Positions 28,601 to 43,600 of a stretch of DNA of 64,000 nucleotides are shown here, piece by piece. The notes under the pieces were generated by a model. That model was not told the DNA's origin. It did no database searches and saw only the letters and a program-made list of their open reading frames with translations. Position 1 is the first letter of the stretch. Each line of letters opens with the position of its first letter. The position numbers and the translations under genes are program-made. The DNA comes from Micromonospora sp. Llam0 (lineage in GTDB: Bacteria; Actinomycetota; Actinomycetes; Mycobacteriales; Micromonosporaceae): contig NZ_RJJY01000001.1 of the NCBI RefSeq assembly GCF_003751085.1, positions 5,890,001 to 5,954,000 on the forward strand. Direction: 5' to 3'.

Positions 28601-31600
28601 TCAGGCAGCAAGGCGAGCTGAACGCCCAGCGGCAACGCGGCGGCGATCACCTGACCGACCGTCGGCGCCACCCCGGCACCCGACGAGTCCACACCCGCCC
28701 GTCCCTCCAGGAAACCACCCAACCCCTCGACAGTGGCCGCCTCCGCCGGCAGGTCCACCCCCTGACGGCGAGCGGCGTCCACAAACACCTTCAGGAACGA
28801 GCCCTCGCCGACAGGCAACTCGACACGGCGCAACAACGCCGGATCAGGTGCGGACGCGGGACGGGCGCCACCATCCGGTACCGAGACAGCGGCGTCCGAC
28901 ACGTCGACCCGCTCAGCCTCGGCCGTGAACCACCGATGCCAATCCGCCAACGGAATACCGCTCGCGCGCAACTCCGCCCAGACCGCATCCGCCGCCCGCG
29001 TACGCGCCGCGACCACCGAAGCGCCCTCACCAGCCGGCGCCAGCGACCACGCCTGCCGGACCCGGTCCACGAAACCCGACCAGAACGACGGCGGCAACGT
29101 GACCCCGGCAAGATCGTTCACGCGCATGCCCGGGGTGATCAGCCCCTGCTCCATCAGAGCAGCCAGCACGATCGCCGGATGCTCAGCGGCAGATTGGGCC
29201 AGATCGTCGCCGAGCCACGACGGCGGAAGTCCGAGCCGCTGCGCCTCATCCGCGCTCAGGCCGACCGGCAGCCCTTCATGACCCGGCCCCGGATGCCAGG
29301 GATTCACCAGGAACAACGCGGCCACCTGCCAAAGATCGGCTCCGTCGCCGAACAGACTCTCCAGGAAGGTCCATGTGGCATCGTCGGGATCGTCGTGCAG
29401 GAGCCAACCGCCGCCCGGGTGATCGGCCGTGCCGACAGCCCGGCCACCGGCCTGCGGTCCGTCCCCGCCCTGATCGGTGCCGCCGCGACCGGCGGCCCGC
29501 ATCAGGGCCAACGCGATCTTGATGTTCGCCTGGATCAACGCGAAGTCCAGAGTCGACGGCTCGAACAGACGCAGGGCAAGGGACCCGGCGGCCGACTGGA
29601 CCGGGCCGTAGTACCCGTCACGGCCACGCGGACCGGGGACCCGGCCCGCAGCGGGATCGGCGGTCAGCCGGTCGAAGACGTCGGCGTGCCGCTCAACGAG
29701 ACGGACCGCCTCCGCGGCCTTCACGTAGTCATTCTCGACGGTCACTTTGAACGAGCCGGGCATCGGGCGGGCACCGTAACGGCGCAGGGCGTCGAGAACG
29801 TAGCCGAGCCGGCGCCACGGTCGCCCGGCCCCGCTGAGATGCAACGAGATATTTACGGTCCTGGCGTCGAGGTCGATTGTCAGCTCGTTCGGGCCGATGC
29901 CGGCCTGCCGGGCCGCCCGCAGGATCCGGCGGCTACGGTCTTCCGGGTCCACGGAGGTCCACGGGTTCACCGACCGCGACACCGGCAGGCCGACCGTGAA
30001 ATCAACCCACACCTTGTCCTGACTGCGACCCCTGCCAGGCAGCAGCCCGTCCGGGTCGTCGTCGGTGTGCGGCACCGGATACAAACCGCGCCCGATCCGA
30101 TCCGTGACCCATTCACGCAGGCCCGAATGAGTACGGCCGGCCGGCTCCCCGAGCACCGGGGCAAGCCACGCCCGCTCCTCGAGCTCGGCCCCGTCCGGCC
30201 GCCGGCCCTCCGCAGGGTACGCCTCGTCGATCAGCCGACCATCCCGAACAGTGTCCGCCCATTCCTCGTCATACCGTTCCAGGTCTGACCTGCTCCAGTC
30301 GTCGGTGGGTCCCGGGTCCGGCGGCAGGCCGTTGAACATGTCGTGTGCCCGTGCCAGCACATTCGCCGGCAACGGAAGCTGCTCGGTCCGCAACAACCAC
30401 ACCGCATCACCAACAGTCAGTCCTACCCCCGCGAACTCAGGAAGGACCTGCGCCGGCGTGCTGAAGATGAGCAGAAGCTCCGAATCGGTCGCCCTCCCCC
30501 CGGACCAGCGCCGGAGTTTGTTGAACCACAAGCGCCCACTCTCCGTCAACCCGCGAACCAGCCCGCCGCGACTGCGCGACAACCCGAGTCGTCGCCCTAC
30601 CGCCTCGAGATCGGCTGACTCACCACGTACCGGACCGATAGTCAACGGAGGCAACTCGTAGGAGTTACGGAGTCGAACCTGCCGGGGCGAGCTCGGATCG
30701 GAGTCGGTATGCGGGCCAGGTTGCGGGCCGGATTCGAAGTCCAAACCACGATCGAGAAGCGGGACATCGTCAGGGCCCGACTCCGGCTCGCTGTCCTGGT
30801 CAGCTGGGTCCGACTCGTAACCTGGGTCCGACTCCTCGGCCGCGACACGGTCCAGGCCCGGGTCACGCCGCCAACCGTCGACGAGGAACAACGCCGCGAG
30901 TTGCGCCTGAGCGGTCGCGTCAGGCACAGCGGAGAACAGATCGCGCGCCGCGTCGTAGGGGTCGACGACCGTCCGCTCGATGATCGTCCGCTGAGGTTCG
31001 TCGCCAGCCGGCGCAAACACCGAGTCTCTCGGCAACCCGCCGGGGTCAATTCTCATCGCAGCCCTGACCAGGCTGTAATAGAGCAGCACAGCCGCCTGCA
31101 ACCGTGGTCCGCTGACGCCGGACAGCCGGAACGTCACAGTGTCCGTCTCACGCCACTCGACGTCCAGCCACAGCGCACGGCCCGAGTCACGACGATGATC
31201 GGCCAGAAACGCCGGGACAGTCGGATAACCGAACCGTTCGACGTCGTCGGCACGCGACACCTTCGGGAGGATTCCCAACCGCCGTAACACCGGCTGATGC
31301 GCGTAGAACGCTTCCGCCAACCGCAGATAGGAGACGTAATGCTCACCGTACCCGGTTTGGATGGTGACCGACTCCACATCCGGCAGCTGGTCAGCGGACC
31401 TCTGATACCTCTCCCAGAACCTGGGGTCGCCGTTCAGCGGCACGCTCAGGTCCAACTCATCGTCGATCTGGCTGGCAACCCGCACGCCGGACCTACGCAT
31501 CAGGTTACGGACTGCGGTCAGGTCGGAGCCTGCCTTTCTCTCGAACTCGACGGAAACACCTGGCGGCACCGGCAGACTGTCGATGAACGGGGTGACATCG

Positions 31601-34600
31601 ACTACAGGCATGTCTACTCGGTCGACCGCCGCCCGCAGCAGATCGAAGGAATCCTCCGGGTGATCCTCCGCCAGTCTGGTCAGCGACCAGACTGAAAGCC
31701 GCCAATCCTCGATGCGCAGGGCAAGGACCGCTTCCCTCGCGGCGCGACTCTCCACCGGCAGATGCCGCAGGCTCAGGCCGTTCGAGCGCAGCCGCCTCCA
31801 CGCCCATTCAATGTCGGCTACCTGCAGGTGCGCGTGCCGCTCCAAGCGGTCTACCCAGGCGGCGAACTGCGTCTGGACAGTTTGAGCGACTCCCTTGCCG
31901 GTCGGAACGATGTCCCGCGCCGCGACCGACACCAGTTGGTGCGACTGCATTAGCCTGCCGGACACGGCTGCCAGCTCAGCGGAGGTGAGCCCGGCGCTAT
32001 ACGCGAACTTGTCGAGATCATCGATCAGCTGACCGGTCCACCTGAAGACCGCCCAGATCCACTCGAGCATCGTCGGATCAGGGCGCCTCGGCGAGGTGTC
32101 CGGAAGCTGCTCGACCGGCTCGAACCGCCGAGAAGGCGGACCGGACGCCAGCCCACCCAGCCCGTCAGCCTCGGTAAGCTCCGCCGGGTCCAGAGCCCGC
32201 TCCGCAGCGTACGCCAGAACCAAACCCGCATCGGCGACACCCAGACGTCCGGCAATCTCCGGCAGGTCGGTCGGCACCCGACCGATCGTCAGACTGAACG
32301 CCCGCACCCAATCCACGCTCACCCGCAGCCTGGCCGCTAGGAGCGCGATGTCGTGCGGGTCAAGCCCCGCATCGTCGGCGAGCGAGCGAACAACCATATC
32401 CCAGTTGCGGAGTTTCCCGTAGGGCACCGTATCGGTGTCCCCCAGTCTGGTCCGGCGGAGCCCGAGGGACCGGGCGAGGCCGAGGTAATACTGCTCGTCG
32501 GTGTAGCCGTTGGTGACGACCTGACCGACGTCGGCCAGCATTTTGAGGTACGAGTCCGGCGGGCCCTCGTCGGCAGGCTGCTGCCGCACTTTCTCCAACG
32601 CGGCCGCGACGCTACCGGTGCCGCGCACACCGAGCAGGACCGGGTCGACACTCCAGTCGCGTGCATACGTGAACAGATCCTTCGCTGCGACCCCGAACTC
32701 GTCCGCCAACGCCAGCAGGTCGGATGGCACCCGGCCGATGGTTAGGCTGAACTCGCGCACCTCGTTGGGTGAGACCCCGATCGCTTCCGCCAACCGCAGG
32801 ACAGCGCGATGGTCGAGCCAACGTCGCTCGGTGAAGTCCACAAAAAGCTCTGCGGGCGGAATTCCAATGAACGCTCCCCCCTCCAATGAGTAACGGATCC
32901 ACGCATCGCCGCCGCGCGCCAGTTGCTCGTCGGTGAGCCGGGGGTCGGGCAGTTCTTCGAGTTGGCCGAGAAGGTCCAGATCGGTCATGGTGTCGACGGT
33001 GCGGTGCAGCGGAAGGTACGGCAGCGTTTCCTGGTACAGGGCAGCCAATGCCGTCAGGACGGCCGCGAGGCCGGTCACGTCGGCCTGGTTACGGTCCGCC
33101 GGAAAATGCAGGTCGGGTGCCAGTCCCAGTGTGGTCGCCGCCAGTGCGGCGACCGCCCGCACATAGGCGAAATCCGCATTGTGCAGGGCGGCGAGACTGA
33201 TGGCAGTGCTCTGCGGCTCCTGAAAAGCTGCATAGGCTGTGGATCGTTCCTGACTAGCCCGGAGGAACTCTCCCAGACGGTGGGAGACCTCTTCGAGGCG
33301 GGCCCGCAGCCGCCGGTCGAAGCCGCTGGCCGCCGCCTGTGCGGCGTGGGTGAACGCCGACGGCACCGCCTGACGTGCCGTCTGGTCGGACGGGCTGTCC
33401 TGAAAAATCGCCAGCAAGCGCCCTTGCAATTCCTCGATGTAGTCGGAGACGACCGGGTTGATCTGCTCAGCCACGCCGGGCCACAGGGACGGTTCCACTC
33501 GTCTGCCCATCTCCGGCAGTGTTGTCCGAAGATCCTGGGCGAGCTGGCTAACGATGTCGTCAACGATGTCGGAAACAACTGACGCACTATCGCCAGCTCG
33601 TCGGCCGACAAGCTCCACCACCTGACTCTTGGTCGCGGCCACTGACCGGTTCACGCCCTGGTCGAGCTCCGCCTGCATCATGATTTCAAAAGGCAGGTAT
33701 CGGGTCCCCTGCTTGCCCGCGTCGAGGAAATTACGCGCGATCTGCTCTGCGGCCCGTTCCACTTTGACATCGAGTTCATGCCGATCAGTTAGCTGTTCCG
33801 GCATATCCGCAGTCAGACGCAATTGCATACTCTGCAGGCCGATGTAAGCAAGCTGCAGATCCTGTCGAAGCCGATTGACAACACTGGGAAGCCACGCCTT
33901 GAGCGCAATCGCCAGATTCAGCCCGGCACCGCCCTCGGCGGTCGGAGCGAGTCCGTTCAGCGTCCCATCCAAGGCACCCAACGCGCGGTTGGCGACCAAA
34001 TCTATCTGACGTACGAGCACGGCAATGTCGTCCTGGGGCACATCATCAACAAGCTTCGGGAAGTGCTCGCTGATCCAGGCCGGGTCGTAGCGCCGACCCC
34101 CCTGCCCGGCCATCCACCGGAAGACCTGCCGGAAGGTCCACGGAACCCTCAACTGGTCATCGAGAATCGGGAACCTGTCCGCGTGGGTATCAAACTCTAT
34201 GGCGAGGCTCGTCTCGGACCTGGAACCGGAAACCGCGTGAGCGAGCGGAACCTGGAACGGCAACAAATGGCGTGGGTCCACACTGTCTTTGATCAAGCGC
34301 GCGACCCTCAGCAGATACCCCGGCGGGACGCCCAGCCGCAATGCCAACTGACCGAGGTCGTCCGGGATCCGGCCGATCTGCACAGAAAATGTGGTGAGGA
34401 GAGGCAGTTCTTCTTTGCTCAGCCCGGCACGGCGTCCCGCGACCAGCACGGCCTGCGGATCGAACCACGGCACCTCAGCCGTCAGGTGAGTGAATTCCGA
34501 CACGTCGATGTGCAGACGGTCGGCCCACTCGGCCGCTTCGCTCGCCGAGTAGCCGTTGCGGGGCAGACCGGCGTGCAGTGCCCTACTGGGCGCCGCCTGG

Positions 34601-37600
34601 CCCTCACCGAGCAGTTTCAACTCGTCGCGGACCATCTCCAGTGGCACGTCACCAAAAGTCTCGTGCATCAGGAGCACGTGGTGCCGGGACGGCTGCAGGA
34701 ACGCGAGGTCACCCGCCGGGAATCCGAGCCGGCCGGACAGGGAGAGATACCGCTGGACGTTCGGACCGGCAACAGCACCCTGTGCACGCAGCGCCGCACG
34801 CACCCGGCCAGCGACCTCCACCGCCTGCCACCGGGAACGATCCGCAGCCGACCCGTACACCTCCGGATCACCGGCCGCGTCCACCGCGGCGACAATCTGC
34901 GGCTCGATCACCGCAAGGTACTCCGGCCGCACCTGCAACTCCGCGGCGAGCAACTTCACCGCGAGACCGTCACGCAACCCCATCAAGACCCAGCGCTCGA
35001 CCGGATCACCCGGCTCGCCGGACACCTCCCGCAGGTCACCACGATACTGGGCGAAGAAGCTGAGCGCCCGACGCACCTGCGCCACCGAGAACGCCTCATG
35101 CAACAGCGAATCAGGCAGCGAATGCAACAGTTCCACCGGCACCTGATAATCCCTGAAGGACAGCAAAACCTTCAGATCCCGCGGTGAAAGCCCGAGCCGC
35201 GCACCGATCTCACCGAGCCAGACCAGCTCATGGACCGCCCGTACACCCCGATCCGCCAGCACGCCGAGCAGCCGCGCCGCCGTAACCCCACCACCGTCGG
35301 AGACCAACGCTTGGATCTCCGACGCGAAGACCGCCAACGCGCGCGGATCGATCACGAGTTCCGACGCCAGCCGCAGCGCCGGCCCGGCGTCGGTCAGACC
35401 GAGACCATCGGCCGTCTCAGCGGGATCCGGCACCCGCCCGACCGCCTCCACCCACGACAACAGCCGGTTGTCCAACGGCAAACCAGAAGCCGCGGCCAGA
35501 CCGGCCAGCCGCCGCGCGGTCGCCCGCCCCAACACCCGATCGGTGATCACCCGCTCCCACTGGCCGGAGTCGACGCCAGCGGGTGGGCGCTGGGCGGCGT
35601 CGGGCATGGGGGCGCGCGGGTAGGCCGGCTCTGTCGGATAATCCCGCAGCGCTCGCGGTGCAGGGAAGTAGTACTCCCGCATCTGTGCAGCCGCCGCTGG
35701 ATCGAGCAGGACCTCGACCCAGCCGGGCAGCAGTTTCGCCGTCGGCTCCAACATGCGCCCGGTCGCCGGCCTCGTCGAGATCAACTGCGCTGCGACGACA
35801 ACCCAAGGCGAGCCGTTCATCCGGACCAGACCGGTAGGTGTCGCATTCCGCAAAGTGAGGGTGCTGCCCGCTGGTCCGGGACCGCCCGCGAGAAGGGACA
35901 GCAGGCTCCCGTGCAGCAGGTCGGGATCGGGAGTCCGACCCGACCCGGCCTCGATGCGCAGCACTCCGGCCAGATCGTTGAGCGTGTAGGGCGCGACGGT
36001 GCCGAGAGACGCCCGGCCCTGGCCCCACCAGGCCCGGTCAACCGGGAACTCCCGGCGGCGGCGGCTGCCTTCCGGCAGCGGAGCCACCGGGGTCGGCTCG
36101 TCGGGTCGCAGACTCTCCAACAGATTCGCCGAGACGCGCTCGACGGCGGCACCCTTGTGCAACTCGATGGCGAGCTCGACCTGACCGGAGTACTCGGGCC
36201 CCCACACACCCACCTCGGACAGCCGGTACGGACCGACCCGACGGGCCCGCACGACCAACTTGATGTCACGCCGGCCCTGCGGCGGATCGACCGGCCACAG
36301 GACCATCCCCTTGTCGCCCATCGCCGTCGTCAGCTTCCTGGCCAGCGCGGCGTGTCCGATCAGATCCGCCAACGAGGCAGGCGCGTGCCGCCGCCTACCG
36401 GCTTTCCGCCACAGGCCCGAGCCAGCCGGGACGCCGCCTACGTGCCGCCGCCGCCACAGGCCGGTCTGGTCGAGGAGCTTGCCGGCCAGGTGAGCGGTGG
36501 TGAGCTCCGGGTTCCGGTCCGCGGCCAACCGCGGGTTCACCTCCGGTTCCCTGTCTTCGCCCGCCAGGTGAGCGGTGGTGAGCTCCGGTTCGGCCGGCCG
36601 GCGGAACCGGTCCATGGCTTCGCCCAAGTCTGTGTCCGCCGGAGGGGCCGACGGAAACAGCGCCACAGTCACCCGGCCGGACGCCACCTCCGACGCCGAC
36701 AACTCGGCGGGAACGACCCCGCCACCGAGATACCCCAACGGCAGGTAACCATCGCCGACCCGGGCCACCGAAATCTGCGGACGCGTCGGATCACCTTCGG
36801 TCCGGACACTGCCATCGGGCTCCCACACCGCCACATGCGGCTCGGAACTCAAACCCCACCCGACCCGGTACGGCTCCCACACCGCGACGACACTGGCCAG
36901 ATCCGTCGGCCGGTAGGACAACGGTTGAAGACCGAACTGCGCCGCCGTGTCCGACAAGGTCCAGCCCCGCACCAGGCCGCTGGTCACGACCAACCGCACC
37001 CGGGAGACATCACGCGGCGCCGACGCCTGCTCACCCCTCTGGCCGTCCCAGAACACCACCCGACCGTCTTCGTCACGGAACACGTTGAAGGCATGCGGCA
37101 TCCCGCCGTCGGCACCGTTCACCACCACGATCCCCGACGCCCGATCCGACACCGCGCCCGCCATCAGCGTCTCGACCTCGTCGAGGCTCCCCACCTCCCG
37201 CAGCTCGGCACCCGCGTAGCCCTCCAGGACCCCCACCTCGGTCACCACCGAGTCCGGCGCCACCAACCACTCACGGCCATCCGACCCCCAGTTGGCGTCG
37301 GCGACGATCGACGCAAACACACAGTTCGTCTCCGAGTCCTCCGGATTGGTCTGGGCGACCTTCAGACCCGGATAACGCGCCCGGTAGCGTTCACCGTCTA
37401 TCTCTCGGCCCACCGGCACCCAACCCGCACGATCCACCGGACCAGCACCAGCGAGATCGTTCCAGCCCGGAGCGAACTCTGGATTCGGCCACCAGCCGAG
37501 GTGGTACAGCGCCGCGGCCTCCCGCTGGTCGTCCGGTTCGACGAACAGTTCGTCGATCATCCGGCGGGCCGGGAGGGTCTGGGCCGGGTCCAACGGCTCG

Positions 37601-40600
37601 TCGGAGCGGAGTTCCACCTCGCGCTGGTCGGCTGCGGCGTCGTCGGGTTCGGGCCGGTGATCCAGGGGCAGGTCGTGGTCCAGGTAGTGGCTGCCACGCA
37701 TCGCGGCCGCCACTGCGGCGGCGGCCAGCCGGGCCAGCGCCTGGATGATCCCGGGGCTCAGCTGGGTGCCTTCGGTGGACAATTTGAACGCCTCGTCCAC
37801 ACGGGCCTTGGCATTAAGGCTCATGTCCGCGTCGCGCGGCGTATCCGCCTCCAGCATCCGCTGGAGCGTGGCAGAGTGGCCGTCGACCAGGCGGCTCAGC
37901 CGGTCCCGCGCCGCGTCGTCGAGCACTCGGCCGCGTGGTTGAGCGGTGACGGTGACGAAGACCTCCTCTGGTGCGATCAGGCTGGAGATCTCTCGCGACA
38001 CCCGGACGAGCAGCTGGTCCCGGCCGGTAACCGGTACGCGGATACCGACCCGGCCGCCACCGCGTCTGATGACGACTCCCCGGTGAGCCAGCAGCTGGTT
38101 CAGCCGGTTCTTGTCCACGTCGTCCTCGGCGAGTCTGAACCAGACGCCGGTCGCCACCTGGCTGATCCCGTCCACCTCGACCAACGGCAGGCGGTCGCGC
38201 AACGGAATCAGATCCAGAGTCCGATCCAGCCGCAGCCGCATCCGGGCCCGCTCCGCGTCGAAAATCTGCGGCGACTCAGTCATGATCAGCGGTTGAGGGC
38301 GCGGACCGTAGCTGTCGTAACCGGTCGGGCCCTGCCACAGGTGCAGCGTCCGCGTCGACTCCGGCCCGAACGCGACAGAACCTTCCGGCGAGGTCAACAC
38401 GATCTCGACACCGAGCGCCCGCGCCACGAACGCCACCGCGGCCGGGGCCGCGACACTGGACCCCAGGTCCGGCCGGGCCAGCAGTCTGGCCAACAGCCGA
38501 CCCACGCTCGGAAGTTGAGCACGTCCCTCGGTCAAGCCCCACAACAAGGTAAGAAGCAAATCCTGCGCAGACAGTTCCTGTTCCGGTCCTTGTTCCTGTC
38601 CCACCGTCTGCAGCCACAGCCGCAACAGCAGCCGGACACGGTCATCACCCCGGTCGATACCGGCGGCCACCTCGCCCCGCAACCCCAACCGCGTCCGCCC
38701 GGCAAGAGCCGCAGGACCCACATCAGGCAGCAAGGCGAGCTGAACGCCCAACGGCAACGCGGCGGCGATCACCTGACCGACCGTCAGCGCCGGCGAGGCA
38801 CCCGTCGAGTCCGCACCCGCCCGCCTCTCCAGGTAACCACCCAACCCCTCGACCGTGGCCGCCTCCGCCGGCAGATCCACCCCCTGCCGGCGAGCGGCGT
38901 CCACAACCACCCTCAGGAACGAGTCCCCGCCGACAGACAACTCGATCCGGCGCAACAACGCGGCATCGGGGGCAGGGACCGAACGGACGTCACCGTCGGA
39001 TACGGCGACGGCAGCCTCGGATACGGGGACGTCGGCGTCCGGCATGTCGACATCCTCAGCCGCGGCCGTGAACCACCGATGCCAATCCGCCAACGGAATA
39101 CCGCTCGCGCGCAACTCCGCCCAGACCGCATCCGCCGCCCGCGTACGCTCCGCGACCACCGAAGCGCCCTCACCAGCCGCTGCCAGCGACCACACCTGCC
39201 GGACCCGGTCCACGAAACCCGACCAGAACGCCGGCGGCAACACGACCCCGTCAAGATCGGTAGCACGCATGCCCGGGGCAATCAGCCCCTGCTCGGCCAG
39301 AGCAGCCAACAGAATCTTCGGATACTCGACGGCGGCGTGGCCGAAGTCGTCCTCGTCCCACGGCGACGGAAGTCCGAGCCGCCGCGCCTCATCCGCACTC
39401 AGGCCGACCGGCAGCCCCTCATGACCCGGCCCCGGATGCCAGGGATTCACCAGGAACAACGCGGCCACCTGCCAAAGATCGGCTCCGTCGCCGAACAGAC
39501 TCTCCAGAAAGGTCCATGTGGCATCGTCGGGATCGTCGTGCAGGAGCCAACCGCCGCCCGGGTGATCGGCCGTGCCGACAGCCCGGCCACCGACCTGCGG
39601 TCCGTCCCCGCCCAGATCGGTGACGCCGCGACCGGCGGCCCGCAGCAGACCCAACGCGATCTTGATGTTCGCCTGGATCAACGCGAAATCCAGAGTCGAC
39701 GGCTCGAACAGACGCAGCACCAGGGACCCGTCGATCGATTCGATCGCGCCGTCGAACCCGTCACGGCCCAACGGCTCACGGACCCGACCGGCAGCCGGAT
39801 CGGCGGCGAGCCGGCTGAGCATGCCGGCGTGCTGCCGCACCAGTCCACGGGCCGCGGTCTCCGCCTCGGAAATCTTGTCCAAACCGCCGACGGCGACCGT
39901 GAACGAGCCGGGCGTCGGGCGGGCACCGTAACGGCGCAGGACATCAAGAACGTAGCCGAGCCTGCGCCACGGCCGCCCAGCCCCGCCGAGATCCAACGAG
40001 ACACGCACGGCCTTGCCGTCGAGGTCGAGCACCAACTCGCCCGGGCCGATGCCGACCTGCTCGATCCGGCGGCTACGGTCCACCGGATCCACGGAGGTCC
40101 ACGGGTTCACCGACCGCGACACCGGCAGGTCGACCATGAAAGCAACCCGCACCCCGTACAGGCCGCGGCCCCCGCCGGGTAGCAGACCGTACGGGTCGTC
40201 GTCGGTATGCGGCACCGGATACAAACCGCGCCTGACTCTCTCGGCGACCCATCCACGCAGACTCGAACGGATGCGGGCGGTCGGCTCCCCGAGCACCGGG
40301 GCAAGCCAGGCCCGCTCCTCAAGATCGGCCCCGTCCTGCCACCGACCCTCCGCGGGGTACACCTCGTCGATCAGCCGAACATCCCGAACAGTGTCCGCCC
40401 AGGCATGGTCGTACCGTTCCAGGCCGGACCTGCTCCAGTCGTCGGTGGGTCCCGGGTCCGGCGGCAGGCCGTTGAGCACGGCGTGTGCCCGCGCCAGCAC
40501 ACTCGCCGGCAACGGAAGCTGTTCGGACCGCAACAGCCGCACCGCATCACCCACAGTCAGGCCGACTCCCGCGAACTCAGGAAGGACCTGCCCCGGCGTG

Positions 40601-43600
40601 CTGAAGATGAGCAGAACCTCCGAATCGGTCGCACTCCCCCTGATCCGGCCCCGGAGGTGGTCGAACCACAAGCGCCCACTCCCCGTCAACCCGGGAACCG
40701 ACTCGCTGAAGCTCCCCCACGCTACGAGTCGTCGCCCAACCGCCTCGAGATCAACGGACTCGCCCCGTACCGGACCGATAGCCAACGGAGGCAACTCGTA
40801 GGAGTAACGGTGGCCCGGTGCGACAACTCGGCCCGGCTCCTCGGCCGTGACTCGGTCCAGGCCTGGGCCACCCTCCCAACCGTCGACGAGGAACAACGCC
40901 GCGAGTTGCGCCTGAGCGGTCGCGTCAGGCACGACGGAGAACAAACGCCGTGCCGCGTCGTAGGGGTCAACGACCGTCCGGTCGATGATCGTCCGCCGGC
41001 CGCCGTCGTCCGCCGGCGCGAACACCGAGTCTCTCGCCACCCCGCCGGGGTCACTTCCCGCCGCAGCCCTGACCAGGCTGTAGTAGAGCAGCACAGCCGC
41101 CTGCAACCGTGGTCCGCTGACGGTGGGCAGCCGGAACGTCACAGTGTCCGTCTCACGCCACTCGACGTCCAGCCACAGCGCGCGGTCCATGCGACGTTGA
41201 TCGGCCAGGAACGCCGGGACCGTCGGATAACCGAACCGTTCGACGTTGTCGGCACGCGACACCTTCGGAAGGATTCCCAACCGCCGTAGCACCGGCTGAT
41301 GCGCGTAGAACGCTTCCGCCAACCGCAGATAGGAGACGTAATGCTCACCGTACCCGGTTTGGATGGTGACCGACTCCACATCCGGCAGCTGGTCAGCGGA
41401 CCTCTGATACCTCTCCCAGAACCTGGGGTCGCCGTTCAGCGGCACGCTCAGGTCCAACTCATCGTCGATCTGGCTGGCAACCCGCACGCCGGACCTACGC
41501 ATCAGGTTACGGACTGCGGTCAGGTCGGAGCCTGCCTTTCTCTCGAACTCGACGGAAACACCTCGCGGCACCGGCAGACTGTCGATGAACGGGGTGACAG
41601 CCTCCGATCGCCGGCCTATCCGGTCGGCTGCGGCCCGCAGAAGATCGAAGGAATCCTCCGGGTGATCCTCCGCCAGTCTGGTCAGCGACCAGGCCGAAAG
41701 CCGGTTGTCCCTGATCCGCAGGGCGAGAATTTGGTCCTGCACGGCGCGGCTCTGCGCCGACAGATGCTGCAGGCTCAGACGGTTACTGCCCAGCCTCGCC
41801 CCTGCCCAGCTAATTTCGCCGGCCTGCAGGTGCGCGTCTCGCTCCAACCTGCCTGTCCAGTCGGCGAACTGCGTCTCGACGGTACGAACGACTCCCCCGC
41901 CTGTCGGGCCAAGAACCTGCGCCGCGATCGCCACCGAGTCGGGAGGTTGTCCGAGCCTGCCGGACAGGGTTGCCAACTCGGCGGGCGTGAGCCCCGCCCG
42001 TTCCGCCCAGCCCACGAGATTCTCGGCCAGCCGACCGGTCGATCTGTAGACCGCCAAAATCCACTCGAGCATCGTCGGATCGGGGCGCCTCGGCGAGGTG
42101 TCCGGAAGCTGCTCGACCGGCTCGAACCGCCGAGAAGGCGGACCGGACGCCAGCCCACCCAGCCCGTCAGCCTCGGTAAGCTCCGCCGGGTCCAGAGCCC
42201 GCTCCGCGGCGTACGCCAGAACCAAACCCGCATCGGCGACACCCAGACGTCCGGCAATCTCCGGCAGGTCGGTCGGCACCCGACCGATCGTCAGACTGAA
42301 CGCCCGCACCCAGGCCACGCTCACCCGCAGCCTGGCCGCTAGGAGCGCCATGTCGTGCGGGTCAAGCCCCGCATCGTCGGCGAGCGAACGCAGCAACCGG
42401 TGCCAGCTGCCGAGTTTTCTCAAGGGCAGCTTGTAGGCCCCCATTCTGGTCCGGCGGACACCGAGGACGCGGGCGAAATGGTTGAGCGTCTGCTCATAGG
42501 TAGGTTCGCTCAAGGGCATCGCCAGCCCGTCGGTGACGACCAGACCGGTGTCCGCCCGTTGGGCGAGGTAACTGCCCGACACCACCCTGCTGCCCAGCGT
42601 CAGCAACGCCGTCCAGGTGTCCGCGACGCCGTCGGCACCGCGTGCACCGAGCAGGACCGGGTCGACGTCCCATTCATGTGCATGCGTGAACAGATCCTTC
42701 GCTGAGACCCCGAACTCGTCCGCCAACGCCAGCAGGTCGGATGGCACCCGGCCGATGGTTAGACTTAAGTCCCGCACCTCGTCGGGTTTGACCCCGATCT
42801 CTTCCGCCAGTCGCACGACAGCTCGATGGTCAAGCCAACGTCGGGCGGTGAAGTCTTCCCGGATCTTGGACGACAGTGTTGGGTGGAACCACACCGACCA
42901 CCAGGTACTAAGCCATCCTTCGCCGCCGCGCGCCAACTGCTCGTCGGTGAGCCGGGGGTCGGGCAGTTTTTCGAGTTGGCCGAGAAGGTCCAGATCGGTC
43001 ATGGTGTCGACGGTGCGGTGCAGCGGAAGGTACGGCAGCGTTTCCTGGTACAGGGCAGCCAATGCCGTCAACCCGGCCGCGATACGGGCGGTGTCGTCCC
43101 GTTCGCGGTCCGCTGGGCGCGGTAGGTCGGGGGCCAGTCCTAGCGCGGTCGCGGCCAGCACGGCTGTCGCCCGTACGTACGCGGTGTCCGCGTTGTGCAC
43201 AGCGACGAGGTGGAGCTCCTCGTCGTTGCCGGAATTATGCGCTGAATCCCAATTGGCGGTATAGGCTGATCGTTCCTGACTAGCTCGGACGAGCTCGTCG
43301 CGACGGTGGGAGACCTCTTCGATGCGGGCCTTCAGCCGCTGACCGAAGCCGCTGGCCGCTGCCTGTGCGGCGTCAGTGAACGCCGACGGCACCGTCTGAC
43401 GTTCCGTCTGGTCGGGCGGGCTGTCCTGAAGGATCACCAGCAAGCGCCGTCGCAATTCATCGACGTAGTCGGTGACGACAGGGTCGATCTGCTCAGCCAC
43501 GCCGGGCCACAGGTGCGCGCCGAATACATTGAGTCTCTCCGGCAGTGTTGTCCGGAGATCCTGGGCGAGTCGGCTGACGAGGGTGTCGATGTCGGAATCA

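Noticed and set aside
26974..30288. A 1,104-codon plus-strand open frame
   Set aside because: Same reasons: antisense shadow of repeat B and papain-fold 3 with low-complexity composition.
35230..40182. A 1,650-codon open frame on the plus strand inside the giant gene
   Set aside because: It is antisense to the giant ORF, its product is Arg/Gln/Pro/His-rich without domains, and the paralogous strand in copy A is interrupted. It is explained by GC-rich codon bias.
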